This document shows positions 17,257 to 25,272 of a stretch of DNA of 64,000 nt, in pieces; the stretch's first letter is position 1; each line of letters starts with the position of its first letter. A program made the position numbers and the translations under genes. The notes under the pieces were generated by a model. That model had not been told where the DNA came from. It saw nothing but the letters and a program-made list of their open reading frames with translations, and did not search any database. Location: assembly GCF_900107925.1 (NCBI RefSeq), contig NZ_FNUJ01000011.1, forward strand, positions 186,001 to 250,000. The letters run 5' to 3'. The DNA comes from Amycolatopsis pretoriensis. GTDB taxonomy: Bacteria > Actinomycetota > Actinomycetes > Mycobacteriales > Pseudonocardiaceae.

Positions 17257-17577
17257 TCACTTCCTTCCCACGAACTCGAGCGCTTCTTCGGCCAGCGCGG
17301 ACCAGGGCTTTGCCGAGCCCGTGTCCAGCGCCAGCCACTCCTTCATTGGGGTGCCCTTGTTGGCGTCGAAGCGCACCCCGTGGCCCTCCGCGACCAGCGC
17401 GTCGACCCGCGCCCGGGGCAGCTTGAGCACCAGCTGCCCGCGCACGAACATCGCGAAGATCCGGCCGTGCGCCCGCAGCGCCGTGCGCCCGAACCCGCCG
17501 GTCGCGCCGGGTGGCGTGATGCCCGCGCGTCCGGTGAACTCGTCGACCAGGTCCTCGAACTTCTCCTCCGGTGACAT
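17257..17577 (-). CDS. TfoX/Sxy N-terminal domain protein
   Basis: A 106-residue protein beginning MSPEEKFEDLVDEFTGRAGITPPG and continuing FGRTALRAHGRIFAMFVRGQLVLKLPRARVDALVAEGHGVRFDANKGTPMKEWLAL, the pattern of the TfoX N-terminal domain. In actinobacteria these are stand-alone proteins of unknown function, not competence regulators. ATG follows GGAGGTG by 5 nt. Its stop lies directly after the amidohydrolase stop, tail to tail. Confidence 0.85.
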   Translation of the reverse strand: MSPEEKFEDLVDEFTGRAGITPPGATGGFGRTALRAHGRIFAMFVRGQLVLKLPRARVDALVAEGHGVRFDANKGTPMKEWLALDTGSAKPWSALAEEALEFVGRK

Positions 17578-17641
17578 CGACCACCTCCGCGTCTTCCATG
17601 CCCGACAGTAACGACCACCACCGACAAAAACGGGAGGCGAG

Positions 17642-18082
17642 ATGCCCGTCCGCGATGCCGTCTTCGAAGACATCGACGAAATCTGCGCGCTCATCGAAGA
17701 GCACGCCGTCTACGAGGACAACCACGACCTGAAGCTCGACCGCGCGGAGATGAGCGGCCACCTCTTCGGGCCGGACCCGAAGGCGTGGGTGCTGATCGCG
17801 ACCCCGCCCGGCGAGCCCGGCACGGTCGCCGGCTTCGCCTTCTGCAGCTGGAACTTCTCCACCTGGGAGGCCCGGCCGGGGATCTGGCTGGACGACCTGT
17901 TCGTCCGCCCGGCGCACCGGCGCTTCGGGCTCGGCGGCGAACTGCTCGACGAGCTGCGCAACCGCACGAGCGGCCGCGTCGAGTGGGACATGCAGGCGGG
18001 CAACGAGAAAGGCGAGGCGTTCTACGCCCAGCTCGGCGCGGAGCCGGTGCCGGGGTGGATCCGCTACCGCTGGCGGCCGTGA
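17642..18082 (+). CDS. GNAT-family N-acetyltransferase
   Basis: A 146-residue acetyltransferase. The fold is recognisable from VRDAVFEDIDEICALIEEHAVYED (N-terminal helices), GIWLDDLFVRPAHRRFGLGGELLDELR (acetyl-CoA pyrophosphate loop, R-x-x-G-x-G-like) and MQAGNEKGEAFYAQLGAEPV. It looks like the diamine/thialysine acetyltransferase branch (YEDNHDLK...NFSTWEARPGIWLDDLFV). Substrate unproven. ATG follows GGGAGGCGAG closely. A degenerate copy of the palindromic element overlaps its stop. Confidence 0.85.
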   Translation: MPVRDAVFEDIDEICALIEEHAVYEDNHDLKLDRAEMSGHLFGPDPKAWVLIATPPGEPGTVAGFAFCSWNFSTWEARPGIWLDDLFVRPAHRRFGLGGELLDELRNRTSGRVEWDMQAGNEKGEAFYAQLGAEPVPGWIRYRWRP

Positions 18083-18100
18083 GCTTTCACGAGAAAGAAC
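18081..18100. repeat. Degenerate copy of the GAGCTTTCAC palindrome
   Basis: GAGCTTTCACGAGAAAGAAC matches the intragenic palindrome of the CaiC-like ligase gene at 17 of 20 positions. It begins at the last bases of the GNAT stop codon and lies 23 bp before the DtxR-type start. Confidence 0.5.
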
Positions 18101-18122
18101 GCAGCCCCGTAAAGTATGCGGC

Positions 18123-18806
18123 ATGGGAGATGGTTCGGTCCGGAGGTCCTCGTCGGTCGAGGACTACGTCCGGGTGATCTACGGCCTGGTCGAGCGGGGT
18201 GAGGCGGTCACGAACACCTCGCTCGCCGGCCGGCTGGAGGTCAGCCCGTCCTCGGCGTCGGGGATGGTCACGAAGCTGTCCCAGCTCGGGCTGGTCACCC
18301 ACGTGCCGTACCGCGGGATCGAGCTGACGGCCGACGGGCGCCTGCTGGCGCGCTCGGTGCTGCGGCGCCACCGGCTGATCGAGACGTACCTGGTGTCCGA
18401 GCTCGGCTACACGTGGGACGAGGTCCACGCGGAGGCGGACGCGCTGGAGCACGCGGTGTCGGACCGCCTGGTCGAGCGCATCGCGGCGAAGCTGGGCAAC
18501 CCGGTCCGAGACCCGCACGGCGACCCGATCCCGGCCCCGGACGGCAGCGTGGAGGAGCTCCCGGTCCGCATCCTGGACGACCTCCAGCCGGGCGCGGTGG
18601 GCGAGATCGTCCGGGTGTGGGACACGGACCCGGAGCTGCTTCGCTATCTGACGGAACACGCGATCAACCTGGGCGAACGCATCGAGGTCATGGAGCGGCA
18701 GCCGTTCGGGGGACCGATGGTGGTGAAGGTGGGGTCGCCGCCCGATGCGGCTACCCACGCGATCGGCAAGGAGATCGCGCAGGCTCTGTCGGTCACCCTG
18801 CGCTAG
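18123..18806 (+). CDS. DtxR/MntR family metal-dependent regulator
   Basis: A 227-residue iron- or manganese-sensing repressor. The winged helix is SSSVEDYVRVIYGLVERGEAVTNTSLAGRLEVSPSSASGMVTKLSQLGLV; the metal-binding and dimerisation helices contain RRHRLIETYLVSELGY and EVHAEADALEHAVSDRLVERIAAKLGNP; a FeoA/SH3-like C-terminal domain (VRILDDLQPGAVGEIVRV...) follows. This three-domain layout fits the actinobacterial DtxR/IdeR family; the MntR-like versus IdeR-like choice is open. No strong ribosome site; possible leaderless start. Its stop shares CTAG with the convergent gene. Confidence 0.88.
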   Translation: MGDGSVRRSSSVEDYVRVIYGLVERGEAVTNTSLAGRLEVSPSSASGMVTKLSQLGLVTHVPYRGIELTADGRLLARSVLRRHRLIETYLVSELGYTWDEVHAEADALEHAVSDRLVERIAAKLGNPVRDPHGDPIPAPDGSVEELPVRILDDLQPGAVGEIVRVWDTDPELLRYLTEHAINLGERIEVMERQPFGGPMVVKVGSPPDAATHAIGKEIAQALSVTLR

Positions 18807-19297
18807 CCGCCCAGCGTCAGCTGGAACCCCACGCGCTCGGCCTCGTCGGCGTCCTTCCACAACGTGCCGCGGTTGTTGTTACCGACGTGCACGCCGTAGC
18901 GGTCCGCGCTCGGCACGTCGGGGAACGTGAAGGTGAACGTGCGCACCCACATGCCGTCGACGATCTTCGTCTGCTCCCCGGGAGTCCGGTGCAGCTCGGT
19001 GGCCGCCACGACTCGGCCGCTTTCGTTCACCAGGGTGACCTGCGAGCCGTCGCTGAGGTCGGAGTACCCGTCGTAGCCGTCGGCGGCGGACTTGGTGCAC
19101 TGCATGTCGCACAGCAACGAAAGCGTGCCGTTGACCGACGTGGTCCCCGACGTCGTGAGAACGATAGTCAGAACGGCTGCGACCGCGGCGACGGCAACGG
19201 CGGCGGCAACGACGAAAACCAGCCTGCGGCGCCGTCGCACGGGTTGGGAAGTGGGCTCGGGCGGGGGTGTCTGCTCGGTGTTCGCCTCGATGGTCAT
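18803..19297 (-). CDS. Membrane-anchored secreted protein of unknown function
   Basis: A 164-residue protein: acidic/proline-rich N-terminus, a basic stop-transfer cluster RRRRR, one membrane helix (LVFVVAAAVAVAAVAAVLTIVL), then an outside domain beginning TSGTTSVNGTLSLLCDMQCTKSAADGYDGYSDLSDGSQVTLVNESGRVVAATEL. The external domain has a CDMQC pair of cysteines that may form a disulphide and a beta-rich pattern. I do not recognise a named family. Ends in a 4-bp CTAG overlap with the DtxR-type gene. Confidence 0.75.
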   Translation of the reverse strand: MTIEANTEQTPPPEPTSQPVRRRRRLVFVVAAAVAVAAVAAVLTIVLTTSGTTSVNGTLSLLCDMQCTKSAADGYDGYSDLSDGSQVTLVNESGRVVAATELHRTPGEQTKIVDGMWVRTFTFTFPDVPSADRYGVHVGNNNRGTLWKDADEAERVGFQLTLGG

Positions 19298-19458
19298 CGG
19301 TCCGCTCTCGCTCTCGTCGCCGGGTTGTGCCTACAGACGGACCGGCCTTCGTCGTTGTTACGATCGGTGATCAAGGCGTTATGACGCTGAGGGGCGTACG
19401 CGCGAGTGACGTCGTGAAGCGGATGTGGTGACGCACCCGCGCCCGCGACCATGGCCGC

Positions 19459-20277
19459 ATGAAACCCTTCCGCTTCGGCGTCGTCGCCGGGTTCGCGCGT
19501 GATCTCGGTTCCTGGACCGCTCAAGCCGAGCGGGTCGAGAAGCTCGGCTTCGACACTCTCCTCGCCACCGATCCCGTCGGGACCGCGGACCCCTTCGTCC
19601 TCCTCGGGGCCGCCGCCGCGGTCACCATCGACCTCACCGTCGGGACCTTCGTGCTCGCCGACCCCTTCCGGGACGCGCGAGCCCTCGACTGGCAGGTCCA
19701 GACCCTGCACCAGCAGACCGGCGGTCGCTTCGAACTCGGGCTCGGCGTCGGACGGCCCGGCGCCGAAGCGCACACCGAACGCCTCGGCCGGGAGTTCGGC
19801 GGACCGGGTGAGCGCATCACACGGATGGCGGAGACCATCGCCCTCCTCAAGGAAACCGCGGACCGGCCGCGGCTGACACTGGCCGCCGGGGGACCGAAAA
19901 TGCTGGCGCTCGCCGCGCAAGAAGCCGACACCGTCACCTTCACCTGGGCGCCCCGGACCACCGAAGCCGAAGCGGAGTCCATTGTGGATCGATTCCGTAA
20001 GCTTGCTGAAGAACGGTTGCCGGACATCGAGCTCGGGCTGAACCTGATGGCCGTCGGGGACGCGCCGGCGCCCGGGATCGCGCGGTGGGCCGGGGTCGAC
20101 GTGCCCGAACTCGCTGCCGGCAACGCCGTCACCGTGCTGCCCGCTGATCCAGGCCAAGCGGCGGAAAGGCTTCTCGGCTGGCGGGAGCGGTGGGGGATTT
20201 CCTACGTCACGATCAACTCGGGCTACGCGGAACCGTTCGCCGAGATCGCCGCGCGGGTGCGGCTCGCAGGTGGGTGA
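19459..20277 (+). CDS. F420-dependent LLM-class oxidoreductase
   Basis: A 272-residue luciferase-like flavin/F420 enzyme. The N-terminus MKPFRFGVVAGFARDLGSWTAQAERVEKLGFDTLLATDP and the segment HQQTGGRFELGLGVGRPGAEAHTERLGREF are typical of the F420-binding subgroup of the bacterial luciferase-like monooxygenases (TIGR03621-like). AAGGPKMLALAAQEADTVTF follows. It would transfer hydride to or from F420; substrate unknown. Monocistronic. Confidence 0.88.
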   Translation: MKPFRFGVVAGFARDLGSWTAQAERVEKLGFDTLLATDPVGTADPFVLLGAAAAVTIDLTVGTFVLADPFRDARALDWQVQTLHQQTGGRFELGLGVGRPGAEAHTERLGREFGGPGERITRMAETIALLKETADRPRLTLAAGGPKMLALAAQEADTVTFTWAPRTTEAEAESIVDRFRKLAEERLPDIELGLNLMAVGDAPAPGIARWAGVDVPELAAGNAVTVLPADPGQAAERLLGWRERWGISYVTINSGYAEPFAEIAARVRLAGG

Positions 20278-20349
20278 GGGCCCTTCCGATCTTGCGAAGC
20301 TGGGCCTACGCTCCAATTTTCGTACTCGGGAGTGCTTCGGAGCGTTGTG

Positions 20350-20694
20350 ATGACCGGTCAGCGAATTCGCACCATCGACCGGGGGGAGCAGGCGGAACTG
20401 GGTCACCTCCTGGCCGCCGGGCCGTTCGACGTCGCGTTGCGCGCGGCGATCAGGGCTCGCGGCCTCGGCCTCGACCGGATCCGCTATCGCTTGCGCGGCA
20501 GGGGAACCACGGTCAGCCTGGCCACCCTCAGCCACTGGCAGTCCGGGCGGTGCCGGCCCGAACGGCCGGAATCGTTGGAGGCGTTGCGGAATCTCGAGGA
20601 CATCCTGAACGTGCCGGACGGCTCGCTCAGCAAGCTCCTCGGTCCACCGCGGGGAAGGACCAGATTCCACGCGCAGCCGCCCACGCTCAATTGA
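20350..20694 (+). CDS. Short XRE-like helix-turn-helix protein
   Basis: A 114-residue protein with one helix-turn-helix region: FDVALRAAIRARGLGLDRIRYRLRGRGTTVSLATLSHWQSGRCRPERPESLEALRNLEDILNVPDGSLSKLLGPPRGR. The ATG at 20350 follows GGAG by 7 nt; a GTG at 20332 is possible. From memory, related Pseudonocardiales regulators carry a further C-terminal domain of about 200 residues that is missing here, so this may be a natural short form or a remnant. Stop TGA at 20692-20694 with no continuing homologous frame behind it. Confidence 0.7.
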   Translation: MTGQRIRTIDRGEQAELGHLLAAGPFDVALRAAIRARGLGLDRIRYRLRGRGTTVSLATLSHWQSGRCRPERPESLEALRNLEDILNVPDGSLSKLLGPPRGRTRFHAQPPTLN

Positions 20695-20741
20695 GCGGCA
20701 CCAACGGAAAACCGCTCACGTGAGCACGTAGGCTCGGCTGC

Positions 20742-21800
20742 ATGCGAGCTGTGGTCATGGAGGAGTTCTGCGTCCCGCCGGTCGTGCGGGACGTGCCGGA
20801 GCCGGTGGCGCCACCCGGTGGCGCGGTGATCGAGGTCGACGCCACCGGCGTCTGCCGCAGCGACTGGCACACGTGGCAGGGCCACGACACCGCCGTCACG
20901 CTGCCGCACGTCGCGGGGCACGAGCTCGCCGGCCGGCTCGTCGCGCTCGGCGAAGGCGTGCGCGGGTGGGAGCTCGGCGCGCGCGTCACCGTGCCGTTCG
21001 TCTGCGCGTGCGGCAGCTGCCCCCAGTGCGCCCGTGGCGACCAGCAGATCTGCGACCGCGAGTTCCAGCCCGGCGCGACGCACTGGGGTTCCTTCGCCGA
21101 GCGCGTCGCCATCGGGCACGCCGAGACGAACCTCGTCGCGCTGCCGGACTCCCTCGGCGCCGCCGAAGCCGCCGCGCTCGGCTGCCGCTTCGGGACGGCG
21201 TTCCGCGCGGTGCTGCGGCAGGGCCGGGTCACCGCCGGGCAGTGGGTCTCGGTGTACGGCTGCGGCGGCGTCGGCCTCTCCGCGGTGCTGCTGGCCGTCG
21301 CGGCGGGGGCGAAGGTCGTCGCCGTCGACGTCTCGCCGCCGGCCCTGCGGCTCGCCGCGAAGTCGGGCGCCGCGCTCACCGTCGACTCCTCGGCGTTCGA
21401 CGGCCCGGAAGCCGTCGCCGCGCACGTCCGCGAGCTGACCGGCGGCGGCACGCACGTGTCGCTGGACTGCCTCGGCGCGCCGTCGACCTGCGCGGCGTCG
21501 GTGGGCAGCCTCCGCAAGCGCGGCCGGCACGTCCAGGCCGGGCTGATGCCGCCCGCGCAGGGCGTCGCGCCGATCCCGATGCACCGGGTCATCGGCGGCG
21601 AGCTGGAGCTCGTCGGCATCCACGGCCTCCAGGCCCACGAGTACCCGGAGCTGCTGCGTGTCGTCGAGACGGCCGGCATCGACCTCGCCGCGCTCATCGG
21701 GCAGCGGATCGGCCTCGACGACGTCCCGGCCGCGCTGGCCGCGATGAACGACCCCGTACCGGCCCGCGCGGGCGTCACCGTTGTGACGTTTCGTGACTGA
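20742..21800 (+). CDS. Zinc-dependent medium-chain alcohol dehydrogenase
   Basis: A 352-residue MDR-family dehydrogenase. Catalytic-zinc residues C38 (GVCRSDWH) and H60-E61 (VAGHELAG) and the four-cysteine structural-zinc lobe (C90, C93, C96, C104 in CGSCPQCARGDQQIC) are intact. The Rossmann motif is VYGCGGVGLSAVLLAVAAGAKVVAVD. It would oxidise an alcohol with NAD(P). Substrate unknown; the GCGGVG variant and overall pattern resemble alcohol dehydrogenases annotated as zinc-dependent YqhD-unrelated MDR enzymes. Transcribed alone. Confidence 0.9.
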   Translation: MRAVVMEEFCVPPVVRDVPEPVAPPGGAVIEVDATGVCRSDWHTWQGHDTAVTLPHVAGHELAGRLVALGEGVRGWELGARVTVPFVCACGSCPQCARGDQQICDREFQPGATHWGSFAERVAIGHAETNLVALPDSLGAAEAAALGCRFGTAFRAVLRQGRVTAGQWVSVYGCGGVGLSAVLLAVAAGAKVVAVDVSPPALRLAAKSGAALTVDSSAFDGPEAVAAHVRELTGGGTHVSLDCLGAPSTCAASVGSLRKRGRHVQAGLMPPAQGVAPIPMHRVIGGELELVGIHGLQAHEYPELLRVVETAGIDLAALIGQRIGLDDVPAALAAMNDPVPARAGVTVVTFRD

Positions 21801-21908
21801 TCCGCGTCGCCCAGGTCAAGTGACCGGTTCGTAGCTGATCCACGCTGGTGTTGTGACATTCAGGTGTGGGAACGTCGAATACATGGTGGCCCAAAGCGAG
21901 GGGATTCG

Positions 21909-21952
21909 GCCGCAGGAGCGCCCGGTTGGTCCGTTCGGGCGGCTCCTGCGGC
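21909..21952. terminator. Long hairpin downstream of the alcohol dehydrogenase
   Basis: A 16-bp stem (GCCGCAGGAGC + GCCCG) with one bulged G and an 11-nt loop, 109 nt after the dehydrogenase stop and 97 nt before the AlkB start. A terminator is the simplest reading. An open frame across this hairpin (MVAQSEGIRPQERP...) shows no recognisable protein and is not called as a gene. Confidence 0.5.
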
Positions 21953-22049
21953 TGTTCGCTGTCGCGGGTGTGACGTTCCGCGGTCACCGAGTCGTACCTT
22001 CGACGGTCACCCAGCGTGCCCGGCGGGAGTCTCCGGCACAATCGAGGTG

Positions 22050-22676
22050 ATGGACGCCCTCCTGCCGCGCCCGCGCGCCGAACTCGCGCCCGGTGCCGTC
22101 CACGTACCCGACTGGCTGGGTTTCGACGAACAGCGCGAGCTCGTCGCGGCCTGCCGCGGCTTCGCCGGCTACCGCCACACCCGGCTGCCCAACGGCGGCG
22201 TGATGTCGGTGAAGTCCGTCTGCCTCGGCTGGCACTGGTACCCGTACGGCTACTCGCGCACGACCGGCGAGGGAACGCCGGTATTGCCGTTCCCGGACTG
22301 GCTCGGCGACCTCGGCCGCCGCGCGCTGGCGGCGGCGTACGGCGAGCCTTCGGAGGACTACGAGCCGGACATCGCGCTGGTCAACTTCTACGACGCCGCG
22401 GCGAAAATGGGGCTGCACCAGGACAAGGACGAGCGCAGCCTGGCGCCGGTGGTCTCGTTCAGCCTCGGCGACGCGTGCGTGTTCCGCTTCGGCAACACCG
22501 AGACACGCGGCCGGCCGTACACCGACGTCGAGCTGCGCTCGGGTGACGTGTTCGTGTTCGGCGGCCCGTCCCGGCTCGCCTACCACGGGGTGCCGAGGAC
22601 GCTGCCCGGCACGGCGAACCCGGCGCTCGGCCTGACCGGACGGCTCAACATCACGCTGCGCGTCTCGGGCCTCTAG
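22050..22676 (+). CDS. alkB: AlkB-type 2-oxoglutarate/Fe(II) dioxygenase
   Basis: A 208-residue DNA/RNA repair dioxygenase that removes alkyl groups from bases by oxidation. Iron ligands H123-x-D125 (MGLHQDKDE) and H179 (RLAYHGV) and the 2-oxoglutarate arginines in RLNITLRVS are present, as is the nucleotide-lid region SVCLGWHWYPYGYSR and the NFYDAAAKMGLHQD stretch. The ATG at 22050 is chosen over an upstream in-frame start because homology begins there. Its stop shares CTAG with the convergent ArsR-type gene. Confidence 0.92.
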   Translation: MDALLPRPRAELAPGAVHVPDWLGFDEQRELVAACRGFAGYRHTRLPNGGVMSVKSVCLGWHWYPYGYSRTTGEGTPVLPFPDWLGDLGRRALAAAYGEPSEDYEPDIALVNFYDAAAKMGLHQDKDERSLAPVVSFSLGDACVFRFGNTETRGRPYTDVELRSGDVFVFGGPSRLAYHGVPRTLPGTANPALGLTGRLNITLRVSGL

Positions 22677-23254
22677 TCCTCCGTGGACTCTTCTTCTTCG
22701 GGCACGACGATCAGCCGGACGGCGACCGCGCGCGAGCCCGGCGGGTGGTGGCCCGGCTCGGTGACGTACTTCCAGAGCAGGTTCTGGTACTCCTCGACGA
22801 ACGACGCGATCTGCTCCTTCGTCAGGGTCAGGCCGCCGCGGTAGATCTGGCTCCACCCCTTCGCGTCGTCGTAGCCCGCGTACGCGCGCGTGACCAGGCC
22901 GAGGTCGTGGCTCATCTTGAGCGCGCCGAGCTTGCGCGCGGCGTCGCGCTCGTCCGGCGTCATCTCCAGGCCGGGCGGGGTGTAGATGTCCTTCATCAGC
23001 GACTTCCACCAGCGCTCGCGGCCGGTGGAGCGCTCTTCGATCTCCGCGATCAGGTCGAGGTCGGCGAGCCGGCGAAGGTGGTAGGAGGTCGTCCCGGTGC
23101 TCTCGCCGAGGGCCTTCGCGACGCTCGTCGAGTTCGCTTCGCCGTGTTTGCCCAGGTAGGACAGGATGTCGCGGCGCACGGGGTTGGCGAGTGCCTTGTA
23201 GAAGGCCTTGAGGTCAGCGCCCGTGAGGACGCGGCGTTCGGGACGGTCGACCAT
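22673..23254 (-). CDS. ArsR-type (HTH_20) transcriptional regulator
   Basis: A 193-residue winged-helix regulator. The DNA-binding part is LKAFYKALANPVRRDILSYLGKHGEANSTSVAKALGESTGTTSYHLRRLADLDLIAEI, the HTH_20 ArsR subgroup. The C-terminal half (KDIYTPPGLEMTPDERDAARKL...LTKEQIASFVEEYQNLLWKYVTEPGHHPPGSRAVAVRLIVVPEEEE) is the domain usual in actinobacterial members and has no metal-binding cysteines. It diverges from a small membrane-protein pair that it probably controls through the inverted repeat between them. Confidence 0.88.
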   Translation of the reverse strand: MVDRPERRVLTGADLKAFYKALANPVRRDILSYLGKHGEANSTSVAKALGESTGTTSYHLRRLADLDLIAEIEERSTGRERWWKSLMKDIYTPPGLEMTPDERDAARKLGALKMSHDLGLVTRAYAGYDDAKGWSQIYRGGLTLTKEQIASFVEEYQNLLWKYVTEPGHHPPGSRAVAVRLIVVPEEEESTED

Positions 23255-23269
23255 GGCCGCAGCGTACTA

Positions 23270-23295
23270 CAGAGACTGTTTGCAAAGAATCTCTG
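23270..23295. promoter_or_regulatory. Inverted repeat between ArsR-type gene and membrane-protein pair
   Basis: CAGAGA, 14 bp, TCTCTG, with an inner TTGCA...TGCAA half-palindrome, in the 76-bp divergent gap and unusually AT-rich for this DNA. A likely operator for the ArsR-type regulator. Confidence 0.5.
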
Positions 23296-23330
23296 CAATC
23301 GCTACCGTGGTCGTCGAACGGGGGTTTTCG

Positions 23331-23687
23331 ATGAAAAGACTCTTCTGGGCGGCAGGTCTGTGCCTGCTGCCGTGGATCGCGGTACTGGGGATGACACTGC
23401 CGGACGTCTACGCGGCTCAGCACTGGCGGCTGGCCTGGACGGGCTTCGACGCGGCCGAGGCGATCGGCCTGCTGGCCACCGCCTGGCTACTGGGGAAGAA
23501 CGGCCCGCGCACGCCGTTCGCGGCGATCGGCACCGCGACGCTGCTGCTCACCGACGCCTGGTTCGACGTCGTCACGGCCGGCGATGACGTCGTGTTCTCG
23601 CTGCTCATGGCGGGTCTGGAGGTGCCGCTGGCGCTGGCGTGCCTGTCGGTGGCGATGCCGCGCCCGGCGGTGCCGGCGCATGTCTGA
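23331..23687 (+). CDS. Small four-helix membrane protein
   Basis: A 118-residue protein of about four hydrophobic segments: LFWAAGLCLLPWIAVLGMTLP, LAWTGFDAAEAIGLLATAWLLG, PFAAIGTATLLLTDAWFDVVTA and DVVFSLLMAGLEVPLALACLSVAM. The pattern 'TDAWFDV' is common in small actinobacterial membrane proteins of unknown role. ATG at 23331. It overlaps the next gene by 8 bp, so they are probably co-translated. Expected to be repressed by the divergent ArsR-type protein. Confidence 0.75.
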   Translation: MKRLFWAAGLCLLPWIAVLGMTLPDVYAAQHWRLAWTGFDAAEAIGLLATAWLLGKNGPRTPFAAIGTATLLLTDAWFDVVTAGDDVVFSLLMAGLEVPLALACLSVAMPRPAVPAHV

Positions 23688-23847
23688 GCTGGATCCGCGG
23701 TTGCGCGACGAGATCGACGACCAGGTCGCGGAGACCCTGGACGCCTACCTCGCGGAACCGGGACGCTTGCCGCGGGTGCGCACGTGGCCGTTGTGGCTCG
23801 CGATCGTCCTCACCAACGTGGCCTGGCTGGTGGTCACGACCAGGTGA
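23680..23847 (+). CDS. 55-residue single-pass membrane protein
   Basis: MSELDPRLRDEIDDQVAETLDAYLAEPG opens an acidic cytoplasmic helix; LPRVRTWPLWLAIVLTNVAWLVV gives one membrane segment at the C-terminus. It starts inside the end of the preceding gene (8-bp overlap) and ends in a 14-bp tail-to-tail overlap with pxpC. Small partner of the four-helix protein; function unknown. Confidence 0.6.
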   Translation: MSELDPRLRDEIDDQVAETLDAYLAEPGRLPRVRTWPLWLAIVLTNVAWLVVTTR

Positions 23848-24664
23848 ACCGGACGGTCTGGCCGGGGCGCAGCTGGGCGGCGACGTCGAGGTCGGCCTCC
23901 TCGACGACCGCGATCACCGGGTAGCCGCCCGTCGTCGGGGAGTCCGCGTGGAACAGGATCGGCCGGCCCGACGGCGGTACCTGCAGCGAACCCGGCACGC
24001 ACGCCTCGGACGGCAGCTCGTCATGACGCACCCGGGCAAGGGGCGGCCCGGTGAGCCGGATGCCGACGCGGTCGGAGTCCGGCGACACCGTGTACACAGT
24101 GGACAGCAGCTCGTCCGGATCCGCGAACCAGTCGCGACGCGGTCCCGGCGTCACCCGCAGGACCGGCGACGGCGGCAAAGCCGGGCGTGGCGCCAGGTCG
24201 ACCACCGGGACCGCACCGGGAGTGCCCACCGGCAGCAGCATCCCGGCGGTGAGCGGCGGCGGGCCGAGCTTGCCGAGGGTGTCCGTCGACCGCGAACCGA
24301 GCACCGGCGGGACGTCGATGCCGCCGCGCACCGCGACGTAACAACGCAGGCCCGCGGAGGCCATGCCCAGCACCAGTTCGTCGCCCGGCCACAACGTGAC
24401 CGGGCCGTTCATGCCGCCCGGCGAGACCGGGCACGAAGCCCCGGTCACCGCCACCGTCGTGACGCTCGACGCGCGCAGAACCAGCCCACCTAGGGTCACT
24501 TCCAGCGCCGCCGCCCCCGAAGGGTTGCCGACGAGCCGGTTGGCCAGCTCGAACGACGCGCGGTCGGCGGCACCGGACCGGGAGACGCCGAGCGCCGCGT
24601 GCCCGGGGCGGCCGAGGTCCTGCACCGTCGTCGAAAACCCGGGCCGCACGACTTCCAGCTTCAC
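23834..24664 (-). CDS. pxpC: 5-oxoprolinase subunit C (biotin-dependent carboxyltransferase family)
   Basis: A 276-residue PxpC/KipA-type protein. Seen: LEVVRPGFSTTVQDLGRPGHAALGVSRSGAADRASFELANRLVGNP, the hallmark N-terminus, then CYVAVRGGIDVPPVLGSRSTDTLG and the closing HADSPTTGGYPVIAVVEEADLDVAAQLRPGQTVRF. With PxpA and PxpB it forms the ATP-driven prokaryotic 5-oxoprolinase that opens pyroglutamate to glutamate. GTG start overlaps the pxpB stop. Last gene of the operon. Confidence 0.92.
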   Translation of the reverse strand: MKLEVVRPGFSTTVQDLGRPGHAALGVSRSGAADRASFELANRLVGNPSGAAALEVTLGGLVLRASSVTTVAVTGASCPVSPGGMNGPVTLWPGDELVLGMASAGLRCYVAVRGGIDVPPVLGSRSTDTLGKLGPPPLTAGMLLPVGTPGAVPVVDLAPRPALPPSPVLRVTPGPRRDWFADPDELLSTVYTVSPDSDRVGIRLTGPPLARVRHDELPSEACVPGSLQVPPSGRPILFHADSPTTGGYPVIAVVEEADLDVAAQLRPGQTVRFTWS

Positions 24665-25272
24665 GACCGCACCGCCTCGAACCGCACGCGCGTGCCCGGC
24701 GGCAGCAGGTTCGGTGGGTCGCGCTCGACGTCCCACACCGGCACGTCCGTCCGGCCGAGCAGCCGCCAGCCGCCCGGTGACGCGCTCGGGTAGACCGCGC
24801 TGTACTCGCCCGCGATCGCCACCGAGCCCGCCGGGATGCGCGTCCGGGGCGACGACCGGCGTGCCACGTGCAGTGCCGGGTCCAAACCGGACAGGTACGC
24901 GAACCCGGGCGCGAACCCGCAGAACGCCGAGACGTACGAACCCGCACTGTGCAAGGAAACCAGCGCCTCGACGGACAGGTCCACCTCGGCCGCGACGTCG
25001 GCGAGATCCTCCCCGTCGTACACCACCGGGACGACCACCTCGGCCGGCGCGGCCACCGCACTGTCCACAGGGGACACCTCGCGCAGCAGCGCACCGAGCC
25101 GGTCCGCGTCCGTCACCGCGGGGTCGTAGCGGACCAGCAGCGTGCGGGCAGCCGGGACCAGTTCTTCGACACCGTCCAACGACAACCGGGTCAGTGCCGC
25201 CTGGAAGCCCAGCACGTCCTCGAGTTCCACCAGCACCGCGCTTCGCCCGCACGGCAGCAGCCGGACCGTCAT
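24661..25272 (-). CDS. pxpB: 5-oxoprolinase subunit B
   Basis: A 203-residue PxpB/KipI-type protein: LLPCGRSAVLVELEDVLGFQAALTRL, VPAARTLLVRYDP, VVPVVYDGEDLADVAAEVDLS, then SAGSYVSAFCGFAPGFAYLSGLDPALHVARRSSPRTRIPAGSVAIAGEYSAVYPSASPGGWRLLGRT, which is the family's signature block. Start and stop both overlap neighbours (ATGA with pxpA, GTGA with pxpC). A KipI-like kinase-inhibitor role is the older name for the family but the gene order supports 5-oxoprolinase. Confidence 0.92.
   Translation of the reverse strand: MTVRLLPCGRSAVLVELEDVLGFQAALTRLSLDGVEELVPAARTLLVRYDPAVTDADRLGALLREVSPVDSAVAAPAEVVVPVVYDGEDLADVAAEVDLSVEALVSLHSAGSYVSAFCGFAPGFAYLSGLDPALHVARRSSPRTRIPAGSVAIAGEYSAVYPSASPGGWRLLGRTDVPVWDVERDPPNLLPPGTRVRFEAVRS

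Noticed and set aside
21853..22050. Small open frame of 65 codons between the alcohol dehydrogenase and alkB
   Set aside because: It crosses a 16-bp hairpin, lacks a ribosome site and resembles no known protein.
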